Shown one piece after another: positions 20,327-29,403 of a stretch of DNA of 55,746 nucleotides. This stretch comes from Eubacteriales bacterium. GTDB lineage: Bacteria; Bacillota; Clostridia; Lachnospirales; Lachnospiraceae. A program made the position numbers and the translations under genes. The notes under the pieces are model-generated. The model worked only from the letters and a program-made list of their open reading frames with translations. It was not told the DNA's origin and made no database searches. The stretch lies in contig JAUNOY010000019.1 in assembly GCA_030536995.1 (NCBI GenBank), forward strand, positions 1-55,746, written 5' to 3'. Each line of letters begins with the position of its first letter. The first letter of the stretch is position 1.

Positions 20327-21205
20327 TCATCCTTTGATACCGCCGGTAACGCCGCCGATAATTTTCTCAGAAAGGAATACATACAGAATGAATGTAGGCA
20401 GGAATACAATGATAACCGCCGCAAACATACCAGCCCAGTCACCTGTATATTTCATGGAGTTGATCATACCATAAAGACCAGGAGCTACCGGTTTCAGTTT
20501 GTCTGAACTTGCAAAAATCAAGGACAGGAAATATTCATTCCAGATATTAATAAAGTTAAAAATTGTTACAGTTACGATACCGGACTGCGCCATCGGGAAC
20601 ATGATTTTCCAGAAAGTACGCATTGGAGGGCATCCGTCGATCGCCGCCGCCTCTTCATATGTCTTGGAAATATTACTGAAGAAGGTAAGCAGGAAAATCG
20701 TGGTATACGGTACGTTGATACCAACATAAAGCACAATCAGCGTTGTCTTGGCAAGAGGAACATTGTTAAGGATTCCCATACCGGAAATAAAGCTGAACAA
20801 CGGAAGCACTACCATGATAACCGGAACACCCATCGCAGAAACAAATCCTGTCTGGATGAATTTGTTTGCAATAAAGTCAAAGCGTGAAAGCACATAAGCT
20901 GCAGGCGCGCAGATGAGAATCAGGGCTGTACAGGACACAACAGAGTACAGCAGGGAGTTTCCGAAGAAACCTGCAACACCGGAGCCATTCCATGCTTTCG
21001 CATAGTTTTCAAAATGGAGACCTGTTTCAAATTCAAGTGCCTTACCCTGGAAAATATCCGGAGTTGTGGAAAAACTGGCGCAAAGCACCCATCCAAGAAG
21101 CATAATTGTGAAAATGACCCAGATCAACAGGATAATGTAACCGGGAGCGAGCTTCAGCTCTTTTTTCAAGTTAAACGGTTTACGTGGTTCTTTTTCTTTT
21201 GCCAT
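20327..21205 (-). CDS. Carbohydrate ABC transporter permease (MalG type)
   Basis: 292-aa inner-membrane permease of a CUT1 sugar importer with six predicted helices, the first at about residues 22-44. The EAA loop EEAAAIDGCPPMRTFWKIMF (20 residues) docks the ATPase, and the usual C-terminal GGVTGGIKG tail is present. AAGGAGG precedes the ATG. It ends the operon SBP-MalF-MalG. No ATPase gene is near, so a shared MsmX-like ATPase elsewhere must energise it. The sugar is unknown; the neighbouring kinase and epimerase suggest an N-acetylhexosamine-containing glycan. Confidence 0.9.
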   Translation of the reverse strand: MAKEKEPRKPFNLKKELKLAPGYIILLIWVIFTIMLLGWVLCASFSTTPDIFQGKALEFETGLHFENYAKAWNGSGVAGFFGNSLLYSVVSCTALILICAPAAYVLSRFDFIANKFIQTGFVSAMGVPVIMVVLPLFSFISGMGILNNVPLAKTTLIVLYVGINVPYTTIFLLTFFSNISKTYEEAAAIDGCPPMRTFWKIMFPMAQSGIVTVTIFNFINIWNEYFLSLIFASSDKLKPVAPGLYGMINSMKYTGDWAGMFAAVIIVFLPTFILYVFLSEKIIGGVTGGIKG

Positions 21206-21219
21206 AGCTCATCCCTCCT

Positions 21220-22125
21220 TTAAAATTCAAGATCATCATCTCTGATGGCCTTGTTGCAAACAGTAAATACAACAACTACACAGATACTTAACAGAACACC
21301 GATGGCTGCTCCCAGACCTGAGTTACGTTCTGTAACGGTATTGCCACCGCCAAATATCTGCATGTACATATAAACATACGGCGTGATTGTCTGTGTATCT
21401 GCCGTAACATTGGAGAAGAGCTGAGACCATACAAAGAAACCAACTGAGCTTACGGACCACATAGTCAGATTTGTCTTAAATACGCCCTTCAGAAGCGGCA
21501 GTGTCATATAGCGGAACTGATTAAATTTATTTGCTCCGTCAATCGTTGCAGCCTCATAGAATTCCGGACTGATACGCTCAATACCGGAAAGCCAGATCAG
21601 CATATGATATCCTACCATACCGAAACAATAAGCTATCAGCAGGGACCAGAATTTATGGTCTGTATCAAGAAGCTGGACTCTGGAAAGCTCCTCAAGTCCG
21701 AGGGTCTTGAGAACATTTTTTACAAGACCGAACTGCGGGCTGTATACATACTGCAGCCACATAGTTGCAAGAGCAACTGCACTTACGATATTCGGCATGT
21801 AAATAATTGCACGGAACAGTTTCTTTCCGCGGATACCGCTTGTAAGGATTACTGCAAAAAGAAGTGACAGAGACAGCACGATAAGGCCGCCAATCAGCCA
21901 GATACGGAACAGGTTATAAAACGAAGTTCTGAAAAGGCTGGTATTAAAGAGCTTGATATAGTTCTCCAGTCCTACAAAAGACCACTTGCTAATCGGGTCT
22001 GTAACACCTTCGATTCTGAAAAGACTCATGATGACCGTTCTGACAATCGGATAAAGGAATACACCCAAAAACAGAAGAACAGCAGGAGTCAGAAAAACAA
22101 CTATCATTGTTTTATTTTTTTTCAA
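21220..22125 (-). CDS. Carbohydrate ABC transporter permease (MalF type)
   Basis: 301-aa membrane protein of the CUT1 family, with a first helix at about residues 7-30 and an EAA loop EFYEAATIDGANKFNQFRYM (20 residues) in the middle. The best start is TTG at 22125, seven nt after GGGAGGG; no ATG is placed as well. It is followed after 14 nt by the MalG-type permease and is separated from the binding-protein gene by a hairpin at 22148-22188 that should lower permease expression relative to the binding protein. Confidence 0.9.
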   Translation of the reverse strand: MKKNKTMIVVFLTPAVLLFLGVFLYPIVRTVIMSLFRIEGVTDPISKWSFVGLENYIKLFNTSLFRTSFYNLFRIWLIGGLIVLSLSLLFAVILTSGIRGKKLFRAIIYMPNIVSAVALATMWLQYVYSPQFGLVKNVLKTLGLEELSRVQLLDTDHKFWSLLIAYCFGMVGYHMLIWLSGIERISPEFYEAATIDGANKFNQFRYMTLPLLKGVFKTNLTMWSVSSVGFFVWSQLFSNVTADTQTITPYVYMYMQIFGGGNTVTERNSGLGAAIGVLLSICVVVVFTVCNKAIRDDDLEF

Positions 22126-22147
22126 TAGTTTTCCCTCCCTTTCCCAT

Positions 22148-22188
22148 TTAAAAAAGATGGCGGCAGCGTATGAACGATGCCACCATCT
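22148..22188 (-). terminator. Intra-operon attenuating terminator
   Basis: AGATGGTGGCA / TGCCGCCATCT stem with a 12-nt loop, followed by TTTTTT on the minus strand. It lies between the binding-protein gene and the permeases, a usual way to make more binding protein than permease. Confidence 0.8.
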
Positions 22189-22271
22189 CTGACTTAGTCT
22201 TTAATCAACGGAATTTCGCAATCCGCTTTCTGTCTGCCCACACAGCTTATGCTGTACAGATATATCTCAAA

Positions 22272-23522
22272 TTACTTGGAAGCTTCCTGCATAGCAGCTA
22301 CGAAATCGTCTGCTGTCATGGAACCAGCCATTAATTTGATGAAGTTTTCTTTGATAACAGGAGTCATATCTACGTTGGATTCAACACCGCATGCCCATGT
22401 AAAACGAGCTGTAGAAGCGTCCATTGCAGGTTTTGCACATGCAACCATTTCCGGCCACTCTGCGTTTGTAGTATCAGCAGGGATACCTACAGACAGATCT
22501 GCAAGTTTCTTGTCATATTCGCCTTTTGTGATATATGTAATAAGGTCGAACGCTTCTTTGGACATCTTGGAGTCTTTGTTGATACCAAATACCTGTGCGC
22601 CGAAGTTGTTTGTTTCCGGTCCGTTTACACCGTTCTCTACTGCCGGGTAAGCGAAGCAGCCCCACTGGAAGTCAGGACCTGTCATAGCTTTAACTTCGTT
22701 TGGTAACCAGGAACCATTAAGATACATAGCTGCTGTACCAACTGCTAACTCAGAGTTCTGACCTGCAGGCCATACGTTGGAACCAACCATTTCTGAGAAA
22801 TATCCTTTTGTTGCAAGGTCTTCGATGTCTTTTGCCATCTGAAGAACTGCCGGGTCATCCCACTCGCCGTTGTTAACGATTTCTTTTACTCTTTCCTCAC
22901 CTACAAGTCTTGCAAGGTGATATCCGATTACACATGTAGCATATGCATCATCCATTGTCATTGGTGTGATACCAGCGTCTTTTAATTTCTGGCATACATC
23001 AAGGAATTCAGCCCATGTTGTCGGCTCTTTTTCGATTCCCGCCTGCTCAAACAGAGCTTTATTATAGAAGAATGCAAAGATGTTTGGCTGATAAGGAATT
23101 GTCTTTAATGTGCCGCCGCCGGCTTCTCTGCAGGCTGCCATTAATGCTGCGTTTGCTGTTGCTTCATAATCATTGCCTTTTGCAAGTTCTTCCAGATCCA
23201 TCAGGTAATCTGCATACATTCCGTTTACACGGTCGATATCTTCGTCGAACATATCAATCTGTGTACCGCCGTCAAGAGCCGGCTGAAGAGCTTCACGGTT
23301 TCCTGTACGTCCTTTAAACTGAAGGTCTACTTTTACACCAGTCTCTGCCATGTAAGCATCAACTGCTTCCTGAATAGCCTGTCCCTGAGGTTCTGTGGAT
23401 TCCCACATGGACCAGTAAACGATTGTGTCGTCTGCAGCCTGAACAGTTGTAACAGGAGCAACCATTGTTCCCACCATTGCAGCACATAATGCAGCGCTAA
23501 GAAGTTTCTTTTTTAATCCCAT
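22272..23522 (-). CDS. Extracellular sugar-binding protein of ABC importer
   Basis: 416-aa family 1 solute-binding protein. It starts with a positively charged, hydrophobic signal sequence and a likely signal-peptidase I site after VQA at about residue 29. A normal lipobox is missing: the only Cys in the signal (residue 13) has Leu before it. The mature part has the DDTIVYWSMWES start and many Trp/Tyr residues typical of sugar pockets. AGGAGG precedes the ATG. First gene of the operon with two permeases; the AraC-type gene lies divergently upstream. Ligand unknown. Confidence 0.88.
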   Translation of the reverse strand: MGLKKKLLSAALCAAMVGTMVAPVTTVQAADDTIVYWSMWESTEPQGQAIQEAVDAYMAETGVKVDLQFKGRTGNREALQPALDGGTQIDMFDEDIDRVNGMYADYLMDLEELAKGNDYEATANAALMAACREAGGGTLKTIPYQPNIFAFFYNKALFEQAGIEKEPTTWAEFLDVCQKLKDAGITPMTMDDAYATCVIGYHLARLVGEERVKEIVNNGEWDDPAVLQMAKDIEDLATKGYFSEMVGSNVWPAGQNSELAVGTAAMYLNGSWLPNEVKAMTGPDFQWGCFAYPAVENGVNGPETNNFGAQVFGINKDSKMSKEAFDLITYITKGEYDKKLADLSVGIPADTTNAEWPEMVACAKPAMDASTARFTWACGVESNVDMTPVIKENFIKLMAGSMTADDFVAAMQEASK

Positions 23523-23867
23523 GTTTCTTTTCCTCCTTCAATAATAAATAAGTTCACTGTCGTTTCACGGTTTTAGTCGTTTTGACTAATTCCGCTTGTT
23601 TATATTTATGATTTTAGCACTTTTGCACATTTTGTATTTACACAATTGTTCATAACTTTTGCACAAATAGTATTTTTATTGACACTTTGTACGAAACACC
23701 TAGGCAAAATGACGAACAATCAAGCATAATTGTGTATTCACATTATCTTCCACCCCTCTCTTTTGTCTGTCAATACAGAAAACTCTTTTTTTTTTGCACA
23801 ATTTACGTTATACTTACTACATATCAATGATAGAAAATCATTCGCATACAAGAAAGGGATTATGATT
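23523..23867. promoter_or_regulatory. Divergent control region with repeated 11-mers
   Basis: Intergenic region between the binding-protein gene and the AraC-type gene. ACTTTTGCACA occurs exactly twice (23619-23629 and 23655-23665), 36 nt apart start to start; TTTTGCACA recurs at 23792-23800. These may be operator sites for the AraC-type protein. TATACT at 23809-23814 is a possible -10 for that gene, with no good -35. No gene is seen in the region. Confidence 0.45.
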
Positions 23868-24764
23868 ATGGCTTACGAGAAATTTATGCTGGATGAAGAT
23901 TTGCATATAGAGTCTATCTTTACTGTACATTATTTTGAATACCGCAGTGACTTCCATTTTGCAGGAGAGCGCCACAATTTCTGGGAATTCCAGTGTGTTG
24001 ACAAAGGGACTGCCGAAGTAAAAACAGACACCGGTTCTCATATCCTGAACAGCGGACAGCTTATTTTCCATAAACCCAACGAATTCCATACACTTACAGC
24101 CGTGGGAAAAAGCGCCCCGAATATCGTGGTAGTCTCCTTTGAGACCAGTTCTCCCTGTATGTCTTTCTTCGAAAATAAGATTCTCAATCTTTCGGACACA
24201 GAACGAGGTCTCATCGGTATGTTGATTGCAGAAGCAAGAAGATGCATTTCTTCTCCACTCGACGACCCGTATCTTCAAAAAATGGAGAAAAAAAGAGAAT
24301 CTCTTTTCGGCTCCCAGCAATTGATTAAACTTTATCTGGAACAGATTCTGATCTATATGATACGCAGACACTCCTATCCTCAGCTTTCTGTTCCCATCAG
24401 CAAGTTCGCAAATCTGAAAAATGATTCTGCTGCGTATAATAAAGTAATGTTTTATCTGGAGGAACATATCCGTGAGAGCGTCACCATCCCCCAGATCTGT
24501 CACGACAATCTGATTGGGCGCTCTCAACTACAGAAGATGTTCCGAGAACAGCATCAATGCGGGGTCATCGACTTTTTTTCACAAATGAAAGTAGACCTTG
24601 CCAAACAGCTTATCAGAGAAAATCAAATGAACTTCACCCAAATTTCAGAGTTTCTCGGCTATTCTTCCATCCACTATTTTTCAAGACAGTTCAAAAAAAT
24701 ATCAGGCATGACGCCTTCGGAGTACGCCACATCCATCAAAGCTCTGTCTGAACGCAATCATTGA
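23868..24764 (+). CDS. AraC-family transcriptional regulator with cupin domain
   Basis: 298-aa regulator. Residues about 15-120 form a cupin sugar-sensing domain (HNFWEFQCVDKG, HILNSGQLIFHKPNEFHTL, 19 residues). The last 100 residues hold two helix-turn-helix units, with ISEFLGYSSIHYFSRQFKK (19 residues) and GMTPSEY as the AraC signature. The ATG at 23868 is chosen because AAAGGG is about nine nt upstream; 23862 is too close to it. It is divergent from the sugar ABC operon and probably activates it upon binding sugar. The effector is unknown. Confidence 0.85.
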   Translation: MAYEKFMLDEDLHIESIFTVHYFEYRSDFHFAGERHNFWEFQCVDKGTAEVKTDTGSHILNSGQLIFHKPNEFHTLTAVGKSAPNIVVVSFETSSPCMSFFENKILNLSDTERGLIGMLIAEARRCISSPLDDPYLQKMEKKRESLFGSQQLIKLYLEQILIYMIRRHSYPQLSVPISKFANLKNDSAAYNKVMFYLEEHIRESVTIPQICHDNLIGRSQLQKMFREQHQCGVIDFFSQMKVDLAKQLIRENQMNFTQISEFLGYSSIHYFSRQFKKISGMTPSEYATSIKALSERNH

Positions 24765-24768
24765 AAAC

Positions 24769-24801
24769 GGAGCTGCTTTACTTAAAAAGCAGCTCCATTT
24801 T
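24769..24801. terminator. Bidirectional intrinsic terminator
   Basis: Perfect GGAGCTGCTTT (24769-24779) / AAAGCAGCTCC (24786-24796) followed by ATTTTTG. It ends the AraC-type gene; its stem also contains the last codons of the converging histidine kinase gene. Confidence 0.88.
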
Positions 24802-26112
24802 TGTTCCCCTTCCGGGTTCACTTTCCAGTATTATTTTTGCATGGTGGAGAAGAACACCATGCTTTACAATAGAAAGCCCTAGTCCTGTCCCCCCGGTTTC
24901 CCTGGAATGACTTTTGTCCACCCTATAAAAGCGTTCAAAAATCCTTGACTGCTCCTCTCTGGGAATTCCGATTCCATTGTCTTCTACACGGTAATAGGGA
25001 ACACCGTCCCTTTTTCCTGCAAAGACCTTTACATAACCACCATCCTGAGTATAGCGTATGGCATTGTCTGTAATATTATAAAACATCTCATAGAGTACAT
25101 GACGCACACCGCGCACCCCTGCACTCTCTCCTGTAAATTCAAATCTAATATTTTTTTTGAAAGCACGCTCACGAAGATTATTTACCACATCTTCTCCAAG
25201 TTCGCCGATATCTACAGCTTCAAACATCATCTCACTGTTTTTTTCATCCAGTCTGGATAACTGAATAATATCTGCGACCAGATTAGACAGACGCTCGGAT
25301 TCATGGTAAATTCTTCCGGAAAACTCCGGAACCTTGTCTGCCGGAACCATCCCGTTCATCATCAGCTCTGCATAGCCGGAAATAGACATCAGAGGCGTTT
25401 TCAGCTCATGAGAAACATTAGCGGAGAATTCCTTTCTCATGGCATCTGCATTTTTCAGTTCTTCTACCTGCTGTGCAATCTGCTTATTCTGATTATCTAC
25501 CCGCACAAGAAGCGGTCGGAGTTCTTCATAGCATACATTCTTCAAAGGATGTTCCAGATCAAGCTTATTGATTGGCTCAATCAGCTTATCCGTCCTCTTC
25601 TGTACAAGGAAGAACTCCGCAAATAAAATAATAATCACCAGCACTCCCAGAAGAGTAAAACTGGAAAGCAGCATATTGAAAAAGCTGTCCGTCGTCTTCG
25701 ATACGCGTAAAATATCTCCTGATTCCAAACGCACCGCATAGTAAAATGTCTGGCCGGAAAGAGTCTCTGAAAAGCGGAAACTCTCCCCTTCTCCCTGTTT
25801 AACAGCCTCTATAAACTCCGGACGGTCACTGTGATTCGGAAGCTTGGCTGGATCTGCCACACTGTCAAAAAGAACAGTTCCGTCTTTATCTGTCAGTGTG
25901 ATTCTGCTGCTTGTTACGGTTCCCACCTTTTTCGTGAGAAATCCTTCCCCTGACTGCTCAATTCCAAGTCTGATATACTGAGCTTCATTGTGAATCCCCT
26001 GATTGATATAGGCATTGAATTTTCCGTACATAATTACACTGGCAGCCAAAAAAGTAAAAAACACAGACAGTACAATCAGTATGCTGGTATGGCTGAGAAT
26101 ACGCTTCTTCAT
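24778..26112 (-). CDS. PhoR-like sensor histidine kinase
   Basis: 444-aa membrane kinase. Helices at about residues 8-29 and 150-170 flank an extracellular sensor domain. After a linker, the HisKA domain has His235 in ANVSHELKTPLMSISGYAEL (20 residues), and the ATPase domain has DNAIRYT, DNGIGIP, FERFYRVDKSHSRETGGTGL (20 residues) and GLGLSIVKH. It lies 3 nt after the PhoP-like regulator gene and is co-transcribed with the Na/Pi cotransporter, so phosphate limitation is the likely signal. Its product pairs with the adjacent regulator. Its stop lies in the shared terminator. Confidence 0.87.
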   Translation of the reverse strand: MKKRILSHTSILIVLSVFFTFLAASVIMYGKFNAYINQGIHNEAQYIRLGIEQSGEGFLTKKVGTVTSSRITLTDKDGTVLFDSVADPAKLPNHSDRPEFIEAVKQGEGESFRFSETLSGQTFYYAVRLESGDILRVSKTTDSFFNMLLSSFTLLGVLVIIILFAEFFLVQKRTDKLIEPINKLDLEHPLKNVCYEELRPLLVRVDNQNKQIAQQVEELKNADAMRKEFSANVSHELKTPLMSISGYAELMMNGMVPADKVPEFSGRIYHESERLSNLVADIIQLSRLDEKNSEMMFEAVDIGELGEDVVNNLRERAFKKNIRFEFTGESAGVRGVRHVLYEMFYNITDNAIRYTQDGGYVKVFAGKRDGVPYYRVEDNGIGIPREEQSRIFERFYRVDKSHSRETGGTGLGLSIVKHGVLLHHAKIILESEPGRGTKMELLFK

Positions 26113-26115
26113 AGC

Positions 26116-26784
26116 TTACGCTCCTATTCTGTAGCCAACGCCACGAATCGTCTCAATCATATTGCCCGCTTCCCCCAGCTTCTGGCGCAGAGTCCGCACA
26201 TGTACATCCACTGTTCTTGTCTCTCCATCAAAATCATATCCCCATACCTGACATAAAATCTGGTTTCTGGTCATGACAAGTCCTTTATTTTCCAATAAAT
26301 ACTGAAGTAATTCAAATTCCTTACGGGTAAGTTCAATCTTATTCTCCCCGTATCTCACCTCATGCTTTCCCACTTTGACGCTTAAACTGCCGCAGTGAAG
26401 CTCTCTGTCCTCACTCTGACGACTGCATCGTCTTAACACGGCCTTCACACGAGCGACAAATTCCATCATCCCAAAAGGTTTGGTAATATAATCGTCTGCC
26501 CCGGCTTCCAATCCGCGTACCTTATCAAATTCCGCTTCTTTGGCCGTAACCATGATGACCGGAATATTTCTGGTGTCTGAAGATTTCTTCAGACGCTCCA
26601 GAATCTCATAGCCGTCCTCTCCGGGAAGCATAATATCAAGAAGGATAAGCTCCGGAATTTCCTCCTTCAGTGCCTCTCTGAGTTCTCTGCCTTCTGCAAA
26701 GCCTCTGGCCTGAAATCCAGTGGTTTCCAGTGTATAGACCAGAAGTTCCCGGATATTGCGTTCATCCTCCACACAATAAATCAT
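26116..26784 (-). CDS. PhoP/PhoB-like response regulator
   Basis: 222-aa OmpR-family regulator. The receiver domain has acidic residues ED near the start, phospho-acceptor Asp50 in LILLDIMLPGEDG, and Lys in ITKPFG. The C-terminal winged helix contains TRKEFELLQYLLE and GETRTVDVHVRTLRQKLG, which are typical of PhoB. The ATG at 26784 is chosen over the longer frame to 26811 because the receiver fold starts there. A Pho box upstream of the operon supports autoregulation by phosphate. Assignment to PhoP is by context and family. Confidence 0.85.
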   Translation of the reverse strand: MIYCVEDERNIRELLVYTLETTGFQARGFAEGRELREALKEEIPELILLDIMLPGEDGYEILERLKKSSDTRNIPVIMVTAKEAEFDKVRGLEAGADDYITKPFGMMEFVARVKAVLRRCSRQSEDRELHCGSLSVKVGKHEVRYGENKIELTRKEFELLQYLLENKGLVMTRNQILCQVWGYDFDGETRTVDVHVRTLRQKLGEAGNMIETIRGVGYRIGA

Positions 26785-26847
26785 ATCTTCCGCCCCTTTC
26801 CTTTTTTTCAAGTATACCTTTTTCTCCTGTCAGAGAAAAGAATTTTT

Positions 26848-28617
26848 TTACGGAAGAAGATATTTTTCACGAACATCTTCCAGATCATGAAGAAAAGATG
26901 CCGCATTGTCATTTTTTACATTTTCCAGATAACTGTGAGTATCGTAAAGATCCTCACGTACCTGTGTCACACAGACACCGATGTTAGAGCAGTGATCTGC
27001 AATTCGCTCCAGACTCGTAGTAATATCAGAAAGAATAAAGCCCATCTCAATGGTACAATCTCCTTTGCGCAGGCGCTGTACATGACGTCTTTTCAGTTCT
27101 TTGCTGAGTTCATCGATCACTTCTTCCAGAGGTTCAATAGAACGGGCAAGATGCACATCCTGTTTATCAAACACTTCATATGCTGTGTCTACGATATCTG
27201 CTACTGCCTTTTCCAGAACTTTCAGCTCTTTGATTGCACTCTCTGAAAAATGCGCGCCTTTTTTGTAAAGTTCCTGCGCAGCTTCCATAATGTTTACAGC
27301 GTGGTCGGAGATTCTCTCAAAATCCCCAATACAGTGAAGCATAATAGAAAGGCTGTGACTGTCGCGCTCTGTCAGATCTTTATGACCAAGCTTTACAAGA
27401 TACGTGCCGAGTTCATCCTCGTAACGGTCTACCTTACCTTCCATATCAACTACATACTGCGCTTTTTCCTCATCATATTTATCTACAAGACTTAAAGCAG
27501 TAAACAACGCAGAATGAGAATCATGTGCCATATTTCTGGCTGCATTACGACTCTGCTCTACAGCAAAAGCCGGTTTTTCAAGGAAACGTGACTCAAGAAT
27601 CATAAACTCTTTATCTTCTGCTGAAACAGCAATTTCTGTCTTTTTGTCGCGGATTGTCATACATGCAAGCTTCTCCAGCACTCTTGAGAACGGAAGAAGA
27701 ATCAGGGTTGCCGTGATGTTAAACGCACTGTGAAGCACTGCGATTCCGGCCGGATTGGCTGCCTCATTGAAAAAGTCAAAGCCGATCACAGCATTGATGG
27801 CATAGAAGCCCGCCATAAAGATAATCGTTCCCAAAAGGTTAAAGTAGAGGTGTACCATAGCTGCACGTTTCGCGTTTTTGTTTGCTCCTACTGCTGAAAG
27901 AAGGGCTGTTACACAAGTACCGATGTTCTGTCCCATAATAATAGGAAGAGCCACACTGAAACGCACTGCTCCTGTAACGCACAATGCCTGCAGAATACCT
28001 ACTGATGCAGAGGAGGACTGAATCACTGCTGTGAGGACAGTACCAGCCAGAACACCAAGCAGAGGATTGGAAAATGCAGTCAGAATGCTTGTAAATTCAG
28101 GAACATTTGCCAGAGGTTTTACAGCACCGCTCATGCTTTCCATACCAAACATCAGCACTGCAAATCCAATAAGAATCGTTCCAATGTCTTTTTTCTTTGC
28201 ATTGTTGAGAAATACAATAAATACAACGCCGATCAGCGCAAGGATAGGCGCAAATGAAGTTGGCTTCAGCAGACGGATAAAAAAGTTCTCACTCTCAATT
28301 CCTGCAAGACTCAGAATCCATGAAGTTGCTGTGGTACCGATGTTCGCACCCATAATAACTCCTACAGCCTGTGACAGCTTCATAATACCTGAGTTTACAA
28401 AACCGACAACCATAACGGTTGTAGCTGAAGATGACTGGATAACTGCGGTAACGCCTGCTCCGAGAAGAACTGCTTTTACCGGGTTGGATGTAAGATTCTC
28501 AAGAATCTGTTCTAATTTACCGCCGGACACTTTGGCAAGTCCGTCTCCCATGACCTGCATTCCGTAGAGGAATAATGCAAGGCCTCCTAATAATGTAAGT
28601 ATACTGAAAAAATCCAT
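26848..28617 (-). CDS. Na+/phosphate cotransporter with PhoU-like domain
   Basis: 589-aa membrane protein of the NptA/PNaS family. Two inverted transport repeats each carry a QSSSA motif (QSSSATT from residue 61; QSSSASVG in the second) followed by GANIGTT and GQNIGTC. The C-terminal third, from about residue 340, is a helical PhoU-like domain that may sense or regulate phosphate. It is the first gene of the operon with the PhoP- and PhoR-like genes. The Pho box at 28708-28757 lies about 90 nt upstream. Together these form a phosphate-responsive module. Confidence 0.92.
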   Translation of the reverse strand: MDFFSILTLLGGLALFLYGMQVMGDGLAKVSGGKLEQILENLTSNPVKAVLLGAGVTAVIQSSSATTVMVVGFVNSGIMKLSQAVGVIMGANIGTTATSWILSLAGIESENFFIRLLKPTSFAPILALIGVVFIVFLNNAKKKDIGTILIGFAVLMFGMESMSGAVKPLANVPEFTSILTAFSNPLLGVLAGTVLTAVIQSSSASVGILQALCVTGAVRFSVALPIIMGQNIGTCVTALLSAVGANKNAKRAAMVHLYFNLLGTIIFMAGFYAINAVIGFDFFNEAANPAGIAVLHSAFNITATLILLPFSRVLEKLACMTIRDKKTEIAVSAEDKEFMILESRFLEKPAFAVEQSRNAARNMAHDSHSALFTALSLVDKYDEEKAQYVVDMEGKVDRYEDELGTYLVKLGHKDLTERDSHSLSIMLHCIGDFERISDHAVNIMEAAQELYKKGAHFSESAIKELKVLEKAVADIVDTAYEVFDKQDVHLARSIEPLEEVIDELSKELKRRHVQRLRKGDCTIEMGFILSDITTSLERIADHCSNIGVCVTQVREDLYDTHSYLENVKNDNAASFLHDLEDVREKYLLP

Positions 28618-28707
28618 ACTTTCTCTCCTTTACATGGTACATTGCATCGAAAAACAGCTTCATATTCATTTCTGTTTCCGTTTTTATGTGTGTTGATGAT
28701 TACATAT

Positions 28708-28757
28708 TAAGAAATCTTTGTAAAATCATCCTCAGTGCAATGTTAAATCTATGTAAA
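28708..28757 (-). promoter_or_regulatory. Pho box (PhoP-binding direct repeats)
   Basis: On the minus strand hexamers TTTACA (28752-28757), TTAACA (28741-28746), TTTACA (28719-28724) and TTCTTA (28708-28713) follow an exact 11-nt register, with one degenerate repeat between. This is the layout of Gram-positive Pho boxes, TT(A/C/T)A(C/T)A with about 5-nt spacers. It lies upstream of the Na/Pi cotransporter-PhoP-PhoR genes. Confidence 0.72.
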
Positions 28758-28785
28758 GTTTCAAGAAAAGTATGGATTTCCTCTT

Positions 28786-29286
28786 TTAGAATCCTCTGAT
28801 TGCCTCGTCCTCGGAGCCTGTCTTATCTATAGAGCGGATTTCCAGAAAATAACTGTAATTGTCATTTACCTTAACCTCCACTCTATCTCCCACCTTATGT
28901 CCCTTCAGCGCTTTTCCGATAGGAGACTCAATGCTGATGCGGTTTTCCATGGAATTTCCGCGAATGGAGGTAACAAGCTTATACTTCTCGATTTCATCTT
29001 CCTCCTCGAAGTAAACCTCTACGATATCGTCCATTCCCACCTCATCATCTTTGGAATTCTCTGATACAATAGTCGCTGTTTTTAACATATTTTCCAGATA
29101 GCGGATACGGCTCTCATTCTGGTTTTTGTGTTTCTTTGCCGCATAGTACTCGAAATTTTCACTCAGATCCCCCTGCGCCCGGGCTTCCTGTACTGCTGCA
29201 ATGGCTTCCTTGCGGATTACAAGCTTGCGGTGCTCAATTTCCTGTTCAATTTTTTCTACGTCTCTTTTTGTAAGCTTTTCACGCAT
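28786..29286 (-). CDS. greA: Transcription elongation factor GreA/GreB family
   Basis: 166-aa protein with the N-terminal coiled coil (residues about 5-75, with AQGDLSENFEYYAAK and the acidic DLSE tip) and the C-terminal FKBP-like domain ending SPIGKALKGHKVGDRVEV. Gre factors rescue backtracked RNA polymerase by stimulating transcript cleavage. The ATG at 29286 is preferred over 29304 because the family begins near there. A good promoter lies at 29351-29379. Confidence 0.92.
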   Translation of the reverse strand: MREKLTKRDVEKIEQEIEHRKLVIRKEAIAAVQEARAQGDLSENFEYYAAKKHKNQNESRIRYLENMLKTATIVSENSKDDEVGMDDIVEVYFEEEDEIEKYKLVTSIRGNSMENRISIESPIGKALKGHKVGDRVEVKVNDNYSYFLEIRSIDKTGSEDEAIRGF

Positions 29287-29350
29287 GACAAATCTTCCTT
29301 TCAAAAATACACGTTCCTGTTGCTATACATTCTTACTTTTTCTGCGTATT

Positions 29351-29379
29351 ACCATAGCAGACAGGGGAAGATTTGTCAA
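29351..29379 (-). promoter_or_regulatory. greA promoter
   Basis: Minus-strand TTGACA (29374-29379), 17 nt, TATGGT (29351-29356) preceded by TGC, i.e. an extended -10. It lies about 65 nt upstream of the greA start. Confidence 0.7.
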
Positions 29380-29403
29380 ATAGGGTTCCCCCTCCAAAAA
29401 ATC

